64,000 nucleotides of DNA from Hyperoodon ampullatus. Its lineage: Eukaryota > Chordata > Mammalia > Artiodactyla > Ziphiidae. The notes under the pieces are model-generated. The model worked only from the letters and a program-made list of their open reading frames with translations, did no database searches and was not told where the DNA came from. The DNA lies in contig OX457071.1 of the NCBI GenBank assembly GCA_949752795.1, positions 74,427,983-74,491,982 on the forward strand, in the 5' to 3' direction. The translations under genes were made by a program, and so were the position numbers. Below, piece after piece: positions 49,965-64,000 of the stretch (position 1 is the first letter of the stretch; each line of letters opens with the position of its first letter).

Positions 49965-50350
49965 GTACTGGTGAGCTCAGGCTGCCGTAACAAAGTACCG
50001 CAGACTAGAGCGCTTAGACAATGGAAATTTAGGTCCCACGGTTCTGGAGGCTGGAAGTTTGAGGTCAAGGTGCCAGCAGGTTCGGTCTCTCCTGCGGCCT
50101 CTCGCCTTGGCTTGTAGACGGCCGTCTTCTCATTGTGTCCTTACTGCTCTTTCTTCTGTGTGTGCCCACCCCTGGCGTCCCTTCCTCTTCTTGGAAGGAC
50201 AGCAGTCCTGTTGGCTTAGGGCCTTATGGCCTCATTTAGCCTTGATTATCTCCCTAGCACCTCCTGTATTTGCCTCTCCACATACAGTCACACTAGGGCT
50301 TAGGGCTTCAACCTATGAATTTGGGGGGGGGCATAATTTAAGTCCATAAT
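49965..50350 (-). mobile_element. MLT1-type MaLR LTR, antisense
   Basis: Blocks gttctggaggctggaagtt, aaggtgccagcaggttc and ggcttcaacctatgaattt are in the order seen for MLT1 LTRs on the minus strand. No internal retroviral sequence was seen alongside. Confidence 0.7.
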
Positions 50351-50544
50351 GGAGGTTTTGCAACATTCATCTTAGAGGCTTGGAATGACATTCAGAAGTA
50401 TCTGACTGTGACGCAGAACGTTTTAGCTGATCATCTTTCGGTGCCATTCATCATTAGGAGGATAGAGTTTTGAGACTGGATTAGTGAACCTGCTTCAGGA
50501 CCTTCATGTGACATCACAGGTAGATGGCCAGTTTCACAGCTGCA

Positions 50545-51900
50545 ATCTTTTTTTTCCTAGATTCTTCTTTATTGTGGTAAAATACACATAAGATACATTT
50601 TACCATTAATATGGTTTAGTAGATTCACGGGGTCGTGCGACTATCACCATTTCTAGTTGCAGAACATTTTCAACCCAAAGGAAAGCCTGTGCCCATCAAG
50701 CCGTCTCTTCCCCTTCTGCCCTCCCTCCCCAGCCCCAGGCAACCACTAACCTGCTTTCTGTCGCTATGGATTTGCCTATTTAGGACGTTTCATATCAATG
50801 GAATCATACATTATATGCCTTTTTGTGTTTGGCTCTTTGGTTTACCATAGTGTTTTCAAGGTTCATTCATGTTGTAGCGGGTGTCAGTATTTCATTCCTT
50901 TTTATGGCCAAATGGTATTCCAGTTGTATGGATAGACCACATTTTGTTTATCTGTTCGTTGGTAGATGGGCATTGAGTTGTTTCTACTTTTTGGCAATTA
51001 TAAATAGTGATGCTATGTGTACAGTTTTAAAAATATTGTCCAATTATCTTTTATTTTATTTAAATATATATATTTATTTATTTATATTTTGGCTGCGCCA
51101 GGCTGGACATATGTTTTCAACTCTTTTGGGTATGTATACCTAGGAGTGCAATTGCGGAGTCATATGGTAACTCTGTGTTGAACTTTTTTTTTTTTTTTTT
51201 TTTAATTTATTTTTGGCCGTGTTGGGTCTTCGTTTCTGTGCGAGGGCTTTCTCTAGTTGTGGCAAGTGGGGGCCACTCTTCATCGCAGTGCACGGGCCTC
51301 TCACTATCGTGGCCTCTCTTGTTGCGGAGCACAGGCTCCAGACGCGCAGGCTCAGTAGTTGCGGCTCACGGGCTTAGTTGCTCCGCGGCATGTGGGATCC
51401 TTCCAGACCAGGGCTCGAACCTGTGTCCCCTGCATTAGCAGGCAGACTCTCAACCACTGCACCACCAGGGAAGCCCCTGTGTCGAACTTTTGAGGAACCG
51501 TCAAGCTGTTATGCACAGTGGTTTTATATTCCCAACTAGGAAAGTGCGGGTTCCAGTTTCTCAACATGCTCTCCAACACTTGTTATTTTCTGTTTATTAT
51601 TACTACCATTGCCATCTTAGTCGGTATGAAGTGTTATTGTGATTTTGACTTGCGTTTCCCTAATGACTAATGATGTTGGATATCTTTTCATATGCTTGCT
51701 GTGTACCTTCTTTGGAGAAATGTCTATTCAAGTCCTTTGCCTGTTTTTTGATTGGGTTGTTTGTCTTTTTGTTGTTGAGTTGTGTATATACTCTGGATGC
51801 TAGGCTCTTCTCAGCTAAATGATTTGCAAAAACTTGCTGCAGGCTTTTTGATGTTATGTTGATTTTGTTTACGCCACCCTTTTAGATACTCTGGCATTAC
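50545..51900 (-). mobile_element. L1M 3' region, antisense, split by a SINE
   Basis: Old minus-strand L1 continuing on both sides of the SINE at 51187-51477. Confidence 0.75.
51187..51477 (-). mobile_element. CHR-type SINE (long/short hybrid features)
   Basis: Left part is like the long form (gccgtgttgggtcttcg); the middle carries short-form sequence (cacgggcctctcactatcg). Flanking duplication ctgtgt[t/c]gaactttt. Confidence 0.9.
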
Positions 51901-53282
51901 TGGAAGAAGTCCTGGGTGGTTTTTAACTCCGTATCTTCAAAAACAAAATATACCAATAGTAAACATCAAAATCAACATAAAAATGTTTCAGTAAAACTCT
52001 GGGGTTAGGGGTGAGGATGGGGCAGGGAGAGCAGTATGTCAGATGTTTCAAGTTAATAGTAGGTGAGAAGAAAAAAAATTTTAAGTATAGAAATTACTTT
52101 TCTGAAAGTATATTAATTACAAGGAAAAAACAGGAGGATGAAAGATGAAAAACTTTTAAAGCAACAAGGAAGATTTGTTTTTTCAAAATTTTATGACCGT
52201 TTTTATTTTCAGATGAGGTTAAGTAAACCACAAGACAAAATTAAAAGAAATGTAAATTAACATATTTGTTTGGGTTTGCGGTCTCATTTGTTAACACAAA
52301 CACTTTAACTTAAAAGGACTTCTGGTAAACCAAATGTGAGTTTTCAGTATTACTCCTATTTATAAAAGAGGAGGGAGAGAAGTGAATGAACCCAGGGAAA
52401 GCCATTCTTCCTAAACAGACTGCTGACTGGTGGCAGATGGTAGGAACCTCTGCTCTTCCTGAAATACACAGAAAATCACTGTAGATCTTACAGCTTTTAG
52501 AACTGCCAGGCAAAGGAGATATGATTACCTCCATATGATTTGCATCAACTCCAGTTAGCCGAGTTATAAGTAATCATTTCTTTAGTCCTGTGACTTTGTA
52601 CTTGTACTCTTAAAGATATGTCAGAAGTTTGTTTTTAAATCAGTTGTATTTTTTTTTCCCTAGAGGTAAAATATAACATTCTGTTAGCTGTAACAATGCA
52701 CTAATATTGAGCAACTGATTTTCTATGTTTTAGAAGGATAAGTGTTTTACTTAGCTCCTCTGGCTGCTCTGTTTTATCAAGACAGTATGTCATTTGCACA
52801 TTGGAATTACGTACATTCAACTACTGTGTAGGAGCTTGGTGGAAAGAGAATAATGAGAGGGAGAGAAATAACGATGTAAACAGTGTGTGTGATTTTGCCC
52901 TCATTCCACTCAAAAGACACGCATATCACAGTGACTGTGAATCAAGCAGCCTGAGGTGGTTTCCTCCCCCTCGTGCCTCTCGCAATCATGAGCCTCTTGC
53001 TGCACTGAGCCTGATTCAAGGATAAAGCTGACTCCATCGTTTTGTTCACCATATATGCTGATGCTACATATGAGTGCTTTAAACTGGGGTTGATTGCAGC
53101 CCATGTCACAGCTAGGAATCCTGTATGAACAAGCAGAGTGAAAGGTACTAAGAAACATCTTAACAAATTGAAGAGGAAAACGTCCAAAGGCAAAACAGAG
53201 GTACCAAATAAGAATCAAGTTCAGTTCGAGCAATCAAAAACACGAAGGTCAAAGTGGGTAGATGGTGATAAAGTGCATTTTA

Positions 53283-53285
<3 letters not shown>
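51901..53285. other. Unique sequence
   Basis: No gene or confident repeat was recognised. Confidence 0.5.

Positions 53286-53342
<57 letters not shown>
53286..53342. repeat. Compound (TA)n(GA)n microsatellite
   Basis: TA run 53286-53320 followed directly by GA run 53321-53342. It produces spurious IYIY and ERER ORF peptides. Confidence 0.97.
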
Positions 53343-53343
<1 letters not shown>

Positions 53344-53412
53344 GCACAGACTGAAAGGCCAAATAAACTGAAAATATACTTCTGCGGTTAGTGTCTACAG
53401 AATTCAACTTTT

Positions 53413-53621
53413 TTTTTTTTTTTTTTTTTGTGGTACGCGGGCCTCTCACTGTTGCGGCCTCTCCCGTTGCGGAGCACAGGCTCCGGACCCGCAGGCTCAG
53501 CGGCCATGGCTCACGGGCCCAGCCGCTCTGCGGCACGTGGGATCTTCCCGGACCGGGGCACGAACCCGTGTCCCCTGCATCGGCAGGCGGACTCTCAACC
53601 ACTGCGCCACCAGGGAAGCCC
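53413..53621 (-). mobile_element. CHR-type SINE (short form)
   Basis: Target duplication agaattcaactttt at 53399-53412 and 53622-53635. Confidence 0.97.
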
Positions 53622-54499
53622 AGAATTCAACTTTTTAAGAGGGAGGAAGGCACTCCTTCATAGGTGTTTAAATCTACTTTGGCAGACTGCCTCACATTTA
53701 GTTTTGATTATAATAAATTATTACTACGACCTATATGTTTTGATAACTAGTTACAGTTGCTCGGAAAAGACTAGTAAAATAGCTTAAGACTGTCTGTCAA
53801 GGGTGGTGAGGGAATTCCTTATGGAAGGAACATTGCCACCTTAATATGACCCAGTGGCACCTCCCACAGAGATGCTCAGTAAGTACTTGACAACTTATTT
53901 TATAAAAAATTTCAATACAATGTACTAGATACGCAAAGAAAAAGTAAAATCAAGTCAGAGGGAGGAATAGAGTGGTATAAAGTCTCTGAGCATTGATGAC
54001 AACCAACCACCACACTGAGTAACCACGGAACAGGCCTCTCCTTCACTTTTAGGGAATAAAGGAACACAGCAGTAAAAAAAAAAAAAAGAGGATGAATTTG
54101 CTCCAAGCTCTGCACTTCCAAGTCTGCTGATTGTGGACTAACCATTCTAACGGTTCTGAACCATTTGGGAAAAACCTCTTGTGTTTAAGCTCTGGCATTA
54201 CCAGGTCATAAATCAATTTCAGTATGAAAATGGCCAACAGTGCTTTCTTCATCAATAAACTGACAAATTATGGGTGTTTTGGAGAAGAGGGTAAATGGAT
54301 AGTGGAAGGAGGATATGGCATAAGGACTGTCCGAAGAAATGGACAATTCCCTTGCATTTTTTCCCCAAAGGCAAAAAAAAAAAAAAAAAAAAAAAAGTAA
54401 AGTATTAACCCTCCGAACCCCACCCCAGTCATTTTATGGTGCTGTAGGAAAATAATGATGCCTAGCCATCTGGTGATTAGTGTAGAGTCAGCAGTTAAT

Positions 54500-54720
54500 T
54501 CCGGGCTTTCTGTGGTGGACACTGGTGACCAGCAGCGTGGTGGGCAGGCTTTGGAGTTCAGGCGAACTGTGACTTTCTGTAAGGACTGGGCAAGTTATCC
54601 TCACCAGCAAAGTGAGGCGAGTAGGTACGTCTTCTTTGTAGGGTTGCTGTGAGGATTAAATGTGCACATAAAACTCAGCACAGTGCCTGGCATGGAGTAA
54701 GCCTTCAATACACGTTAGTT
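54500..54720 (+). mobile_element. MIR SINE
   Basis: MIR blocks gctgtgaggattaaatgtg and cacagtgcctggcatggag, ending in a ttcaatacacgttag tail. Confidence 0.85.
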
Positions 54721-55849
54721 CACAGTACCAATGTTTTCTAAGAAAAAGACTCAATCTGAAAAACTGAGTCTTCCCTTGGCTTCTTCTAGTCTAAGTGCTG
54801 TTGCGCTGATGATTTTTCTGATCCCGCTCGCCTCCAGGGATCCAGCACATAACCCCCAGGTTATGTGCTTAAATTGGCCCTGTACGTCACCGATCATAGC
54901 TTTATAATACTTGTACTGTCTTTGCGTATTCAGTCTTTGTCTCTCTGTCCAATTTCCAGAGACTTTCATCTCTGAAGGAAATGGCCACGACATCTGGCTT
55001 CTTGGAGAATCCCCAGGACTCAACACAGAACACGGTATACTGTAACCGCTTAGCTTGTAGTTGTGGAACGAATAATTCGATATTAAAATCTCGTTCATTT
55101 ACTAGGTTTAGAAAAGTTCGTGGCCGGTGCATTTAAAATACATAATTTTATGAAGCTAAAAATACCCCTCCCCCCGCCGCAAAGTCCAATGAAATCAAGT
55201 GCAGTGCTTGGAGAGAGGTTCACTGAAAAGAGTAAGGTGTTTGCTTCCAGGGCGTAGGGTCGGTTTTTCCTTTAGATTCCGTGGGGCGAGTGGCAGGGTA
55301 GCCAACCTGCCCCAGTCCGCGCGGTGACCCGGCCCGCCCAAGTGCCCGACCATGTCTGAACAGCGGCGTCTTTGCTGTGAATAAAATTGCTTTGTGTTCC
55401 ATAGACACGGACTTGGGGGGGGGGGAACCTCAGTGGTCAGCACCTCTTATGCTCCACTTTAAAGATGAACAAACTGAGGCCAGCAAAATGCAAGATTCTT
55501 GTTCTGGTCGGGCTGGGCCTAGATGTCAGGTCGCTGACTTCCAGACCGTGTCGGAAGGGTCACCAGATCCTTTAAAAATAATCACGGCGGCTTTAATAGC
55601 ATCAGCACCTGTTGTTTCAGCTTCCGCAAGGCAGGAGCTATTAATCTCTCCTCCTCAAAGCCGCGTTGCTGGTCTGTCGGAGACTTGTTTGCTTCCTCAC
55701 GCAGCTGTCTGCACCATCGGGGCCAAATGTGGAGCCGAGGCACCTTTCTGCTTGAATCCAATAAATCGCTCCGCCCAAATTTAGAAAGAACGACACAGAT
55801 CATCAGGACAGCGGCTTAATCTGGCAAGTCTCCACCCCACCTAGTAGAA

Positions 55850-56040
55850 GCCCGAGCCCACCACGCAGCCCCAGGCCAGTGACCGGCTGTGGCCTGGACA
55901 TCAGGGGCTGGGAACTGGAGGGACAGTGAGTCTAAGTGGCAACTTCAGCGTCTGTAAATGGAGCGCAGTTATCATCCTCCTTTGGGAACTTGTGAGAATC
56001 CGAACTGTGAACGCCGCCTAAGACCTGCAATAAGCAAGTT
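55850..56040 (+). mobile_element. MIR SINE, diverged
   Basis: Layout gtggcaacttcagcgtctgt, then aatggagcgcagttatcat, then gagaatcc matches the MIR core. A smaller MIR-like piece lies at about 55445-55570. Confidence 0.55.
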
Positions 56041-56621
56041 GAGTTTGCCCTTATAGCCGTTACTGATGTTACTGTGTTAGCTCGAGCGCCGTTGCCTCCC
56101 GCGCCCTTTCTACCCGGCAGCCCACGGCCCGCGGCCGCTCACGCCCGAAAGTGAAGGGCTCGCGGCCCCGGGGCGGCGAGGGCGGGGCGGCCCCAGCGCG
56201 CATGCGCGCCCGCGGCGCCAGCTCCTCTTAAGAGCGCAGCGCAGCGGCGCGGCGGGCGAGTCGGGGCCGGGCGCGCGGGTGGGCGGCTGCTGCGCTCGGG
56301 TTGTTCCGCAGCCCCGGGGGCCGAAACTTCCGTGGGAGGCGCCCAGCGGTGCGCACCTACCCAGGGCGCAGCGGCAGGGGGGAGGGGGAGCCAGACGGAG
56401 CGCGCCGAGGCCGGAGAGCAGAGGAGGGGAGCAGGGCGAGCCGCCCGCCTGGATCAGCGCCCAGCAGCAGCCGCGGCTGGCTCCCGGGACCCCGGCGGGG
56501 CTCGTCGGTTCTCGTCCGCGTCCCGGACGCCCGCGTGCGCCGGGAGCATCGACCGTCCGGCCCGCGGAGCGGAACGTGGTGGCTGCACCCGGGGGGCGGC
56601 CCGGGCGGCGCGGCCGGAGCC

Positions 56622-56741
56622 ATGCGGACCGAGTTCGGAGCGCAGGAGGCTGAGCGCGGCCGGCCGCTGCACTTGCTGCCCGGAGCCCTGTGCTCGCTGC
56701 CCGCCGCCTTGGCCTCTTCTCGCCGCCCGAGGGTGGAATAA
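56622..56741 (+). other. Upstream ORF (39 codons) ahead of SHISA2
   Basis: The ATG at 56622 has a purine at -3 (agccATGc) and reads 39 sense codons to TAA at 56739-56741. It could reduce SHISA2 translation if the transcript begins upstream of it. No homology was recognised. Confidence 0.35.
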
Positions 56742-56868
56742 AGGCCAGGAGACAAGCCACGACTAGCGCGCAGGACCCCGAGGCTTAAACTGTGCGGCAG
56801 CGCCCTGGCTCCGGGGCCGCAGCGGCGCGCCCAGCGGTCCTCCGGCTCGAGCGAGCGTCCCCTCGGGG

Positions 56869-61041
<4,173 letters not shown>

Positions 61042-61810
61042 CGCAAGGGGAGGCCGGGGTCCTGTACCAGACAGAGGAAGGCAGAAGCTGTGGGCTTGGG
61101 AAGGATTCTCAACGTGGAAGTCCCAGCGTATCGCTGGTGTTTGTGGCACAGTTCTGTTGGATGGCTTGCTTTGCCCCCCAGACTGTATGAAAACATCTTT
61201 CTCCAAATTAGCGTTTCTGGACACGTTTCATCCCAGAGCATGATTGATTTATGGTGGGGAAGAGCATCCCCTGGAGGTGCCTGTGTGGTCGCCAGTCGTC
61301 GTGTGACACACGTGAGCCCTTAAGTGCCCTTGAGGTGTGGCTGTCAAAAGAACTCTGTAAACTGATTAAGTGTTTTTATTATTTCGTTACTGTTACTTCT
61401 TTTTTATTTTTTATTGTATTGGTACAAGATCAGAATAGTTGTTCCCTCCCTTTTACCTGGGCCAGTTTCTAAGAAGCATCCAAGGTTTTAGGGGGGATGT
61501 AAAGAGCACAATTCTTATACAAGGAAACCAATCTGGACTCTGAGGTTAGTCCTTGATCTCAGTATTACCCAGGCACATCTTAATGCATTGTAAAAAGATA
61601 TATATATATTGTCTATTTTTGTGCTTTTTTGGGGTCTATTTTGTGCTTTTTTACCTTGTGTAGAGATCTTATTACAAAGTGATTTCCTACATTAAAAAGA
61701 GGCTGAAAGAAATTGTATAGTTACTTCACTGATGACATTTCAGAACTCTGGGATTATTTTAATCTTGAAGTAGAGTGATGGTGTAGTAATAAAACCATTC
61801 AGCCCCTTCT
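61042..61810 (+). other. SHISA2: SHISA2 3' UTR with candidate polyadenylation signals
   Basis: Begins after the TAA at 61039-61041. ATTAAA occurs at 61691-61696 and AATAAA at 61788-61793, so the short end of the mRNA probably lies around 61710-61815. A further AATAAA at about 62660 would allow a longer form. A short local duplication lies at about 61611-61652 (two copies of a gtctattt-gtgctttttt unit). The true end needs transcript data. Confidence 0.6.
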
Positions 61811-64000
61811 CGATTGTCTCTTTTAAACTTCTGACTCTACGTTGACATCGAGAAGAGTAATGAAGTGTTTTCACATTGAAGTCATAAGCTGTCACCTGCC
61901 GCTTCTCCAGATGACTCTTAATTTCGCTGTGTGGTATGGCTTGGCGTGTCACTCTGTTTGGTGTTCAGACCTCCGTGTCCGTATAGTACTGAGTGCCTGT
62001 AATTCCTGTTATAAACGAACGTCAGCCTTTCTGCCCGGATCTGATAAAACATTTTCTTGTCTTCCCTAGAAAAGCTCAAAGAAACGCTTGCAGAGAGAGA
62101 TACTTAATATCGCTCCTCAGCCAAAATCTGAGACTTGGGATGAAATTGAAACCACAGATTCGATTTACTTCGCAAATCATAGGCTTTTTATACTGTCGTT
62201 ATCAAAATGTCTTGTTTTTCAGGCAAGAGAGACTATCAAGTTGAGAAGAGCTTTTCAAAGAAATATTGCCTTTCTTCCCCACAAAGTTAGTTCTTGTTTT
62301 CCTCTCTCTTTTAGTCCTCAACAAGCGCTGTATTAATTACCAGTCTTCTGAATTATGAAATTCAAGTGAATTTATTTGTGTATTGTTCCCTTACAAGAAG
62401 TAAGTTGAAGTAAATTTCCAACTGCTAGCAAAACCAAGATTTGTAATTAAATGGTGGTGAGGTATGGTCTTTTACACATATTTATATCTGTATCTATGGT
62501 CATCTGTCTATGATCTATCTACCTTTTCTATCACCTGTCTGTATCTCTGTCTATCTCATGACTGAAAAATGTAAAACCATTGTTGGCAATTGGTATCAAT
62601 GAAGATACCCCATCAAATCTTTTAATAGCCAAAGGCAGGGGAAAATCATTTTACTTATTAATAAATGTTTTATGGCACGAATTCCTAGGGGAGTTGGGTT
62701 TTTTCATTTTCGTTCTACTTGGTAATTTTTCAGATGGTCTGTTAAACCTGTTAATAGGGGAAAATTGCTAAAAATCATAAACATTGCCTTCTAGAACCAA
62801 GAGCGTACCTTTAAAAGTGATTGATACCTGTGAAGTCGATAGTATGTTCCGAGTCAGTGGGTATTTTACGTGCTCTGTGGGAAACGTTGACAGCACAAAA
62901 CAAACAGTTCTTTTGGGGTCATTATATTAGCAGGCTAATGTGTGTTCTGTACATTATCTTTGATGGAGGATTCCAGCTTATCTAAGGAAGTAAAGTTCTT
63001 AGGAATTTGGAGGTGAAAGGGGCCTTAGAGATCACCCAGCCTGGGATTGGCAAACTTTTTTTTTTCAGTGAAGAGCCAGAGAGTAAATATTTTAGGCTTT
63101 GCACGTTGTCTCTAAAACTATTCAGCTCTGCTGCTACAGCACAAAAGCAGCCACAGAAGGTACATAAATGAGCATGGCTGCATTCCAATAAAACCTGATT
63201 GATGGACACTGAAATTTGAATTTCATATAATTTTCACATGTCACAAAATATTCTACTTTTGATTTTTTTCCCCAGCTATTTCAAAATGTAAAAGCCATTC
63301 TAAGCTCTAGGGCCGTACAAACCCAGTGTGCCAGAGTTGGCCATCAGGCCATGGTTCACCAGTCCCCAATCTAGTCCACCCTTACCTGGTGCTAGAGTCC
63401 CCCCCTGCGACGTTCTCAGCAGCCTTTTCTAAACACAGGGATGGAGAGTGCTTGCTTCTCCATACAGGATTGTCTAAGTGTAACTTCTTTTCAGTATCAT
63501 GATTCAAGGAAAAGTGCACTTTAATAAATGAAATGAGTTTTACACTTAGTGAATGCTACTTGGTCTTTCCAAAAAATGTAACATCCCTAGAAGCAACCTC
63601 GGATCTCTTCAATTTTCATCAAAACTGGAGAAGTTTCGTTGACGAAGTAAGAACGTTCAAATACCTGGTTTCGATATACCTTCCTTACCGTCAGGAAATC
63701 AGAACCTGTAAGGTGTAATGTGCACCCCGTAGAAATATTGTAAACTGTTGGAAAAACAAAAGGAGCACGTACAGATAGAAAATAGTTTGCTGTTGCACGT
63801 CTTCTGTATGGAAGCCTTCAGTGTCGGTTGGTTCATGATGGTTCGGGGCGGGGGGCATTTTGTATCCCGTGTGTAGGAAAGTCAGACCCTTTGATTTCAA
63901 GGAAGAATGAACCAGTTCTTTGTGTCCACCTAAGAGCCCGGAAACTCGGCATCTCCTATCACTTCTGCTGCCACTGGGAAAGTTAAAATTTAACAAGAAT
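61811..64000. other. Downstream flank of SHISA2
   Basis: Includes a degenerate (TCTA)n stretch at about 62480-62560 and a hAT-like repeat. From human gene order (memory), the real ATP8A2 would be expected further right on the minus strand. None of its exons was seen here. Confidence 0.5.
63045..63360. mobile_element. hAT-like MITE (non-autonomous DNA transposon)
   Basis: Block ttggcaaacttttttt, then gagagtaaatattttaggc, then gcacaaaagcagccacag, then ttccaataaaacctg is a well-known mammalian hAT-derived repeat. The family name is not certain. Confidence 0.7.

Larger units (their letters stand above)
53636..56089. other. Upstream flank of SHISA2
   Basis: Apart from MIR pieces, mostly unique. 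Poly-A runs lie at about 54074-54088 and 54371-54396. No coding exon was recognised. Confidence 0.5.

Noticed and set aside
49965..50350. Possible endogenous retrovirus with genes
   Set aside because: Only a solo MLT1-type LTR is visible. No gag, pol or env-like sequence adjoins it.
53286..53342. Repetitive IYIY/ERER peptide as a protein
   Set aside because: Produced by the compound TA/GA microsatellite.

Overview
This window is mammalian, and almost certainly cetacean, nuclear DNA. It carries many tRNA-derived SINEs of the CHR type known from cetaceans and their close relatives. These include a short, GC-rich, little-diverged form whose copies still have matching target-site duplications. 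Old and younger L1s, L2, MIR, Tigger, mariner and hAT remnants fill most of the remaining sequence. Only one intact protein-coding gene can be supported. No prokaryotic features, CRISPR arrays or genuine tRNA/rRNA genes were seen.

Right side (56.1-61.8 kb): SHISA2 (TMEM46), + strand, two coding exons (57195-57525 and 60488-61041, 294 aa). It has a large CpG-island promoter, short upstream ORFs and a 3' UTR with candidate polyadenylation signals. It encodes an ER-type single-pass membrane protein whose family restrains Wnt and FGF receptor maturation.

Left side (4.0-31.3 kb): a broken, intron-containing relative of the P4-ATPase lipid flippase gene ATP8A2, also on the + strand. Five exons are recognisable (4043-4226, 8574-8686, 19782-19904, 21095-21173, 31178-31308), and a sixth is a degenerate candidate near 21711-21800. 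The conserved GDGAND hinge motif reads GDRASH, one exon has a 2-nt insertion, and at least one family exon is missing. Introns are retained, so this is a duplicated or relict gene and not a retrocopy. From memory, human ATP8A2 converges tail-to-tail on SHISA2. Here the relict lies upstream of SHISA2 and runs in the same direction, so it looks like a separate copy and not ATP8A2 itself.

Middle (31.3-56 kb): mostly unique or old-repeat intergenic DNA. The notable item is an orphan CpG island at about 34.77-35.70 kb with several GC boxes and a consensus splice donor. It may be the promoter of an unrecognised, probably non-coding, transcript.

Layout: 0.5-2.2 kb L1; 4.0-31.3 kb ATP8A2-like pseudogene heavily invaded by L1 and SINEs; 32.3-33.6 kb L1; 34.8-35.7 kb CpG island; 36-48.9 kb intergenic with scattered SINEs, MIR and L2; 48.9-51.9 kb L1, an LTR and SINEs; 52-56 kb intergenic upstream of SHISA2; 56.1-61.8 kb SHISA2; 62-64 kb downstream flank with a hAT-like repeat.
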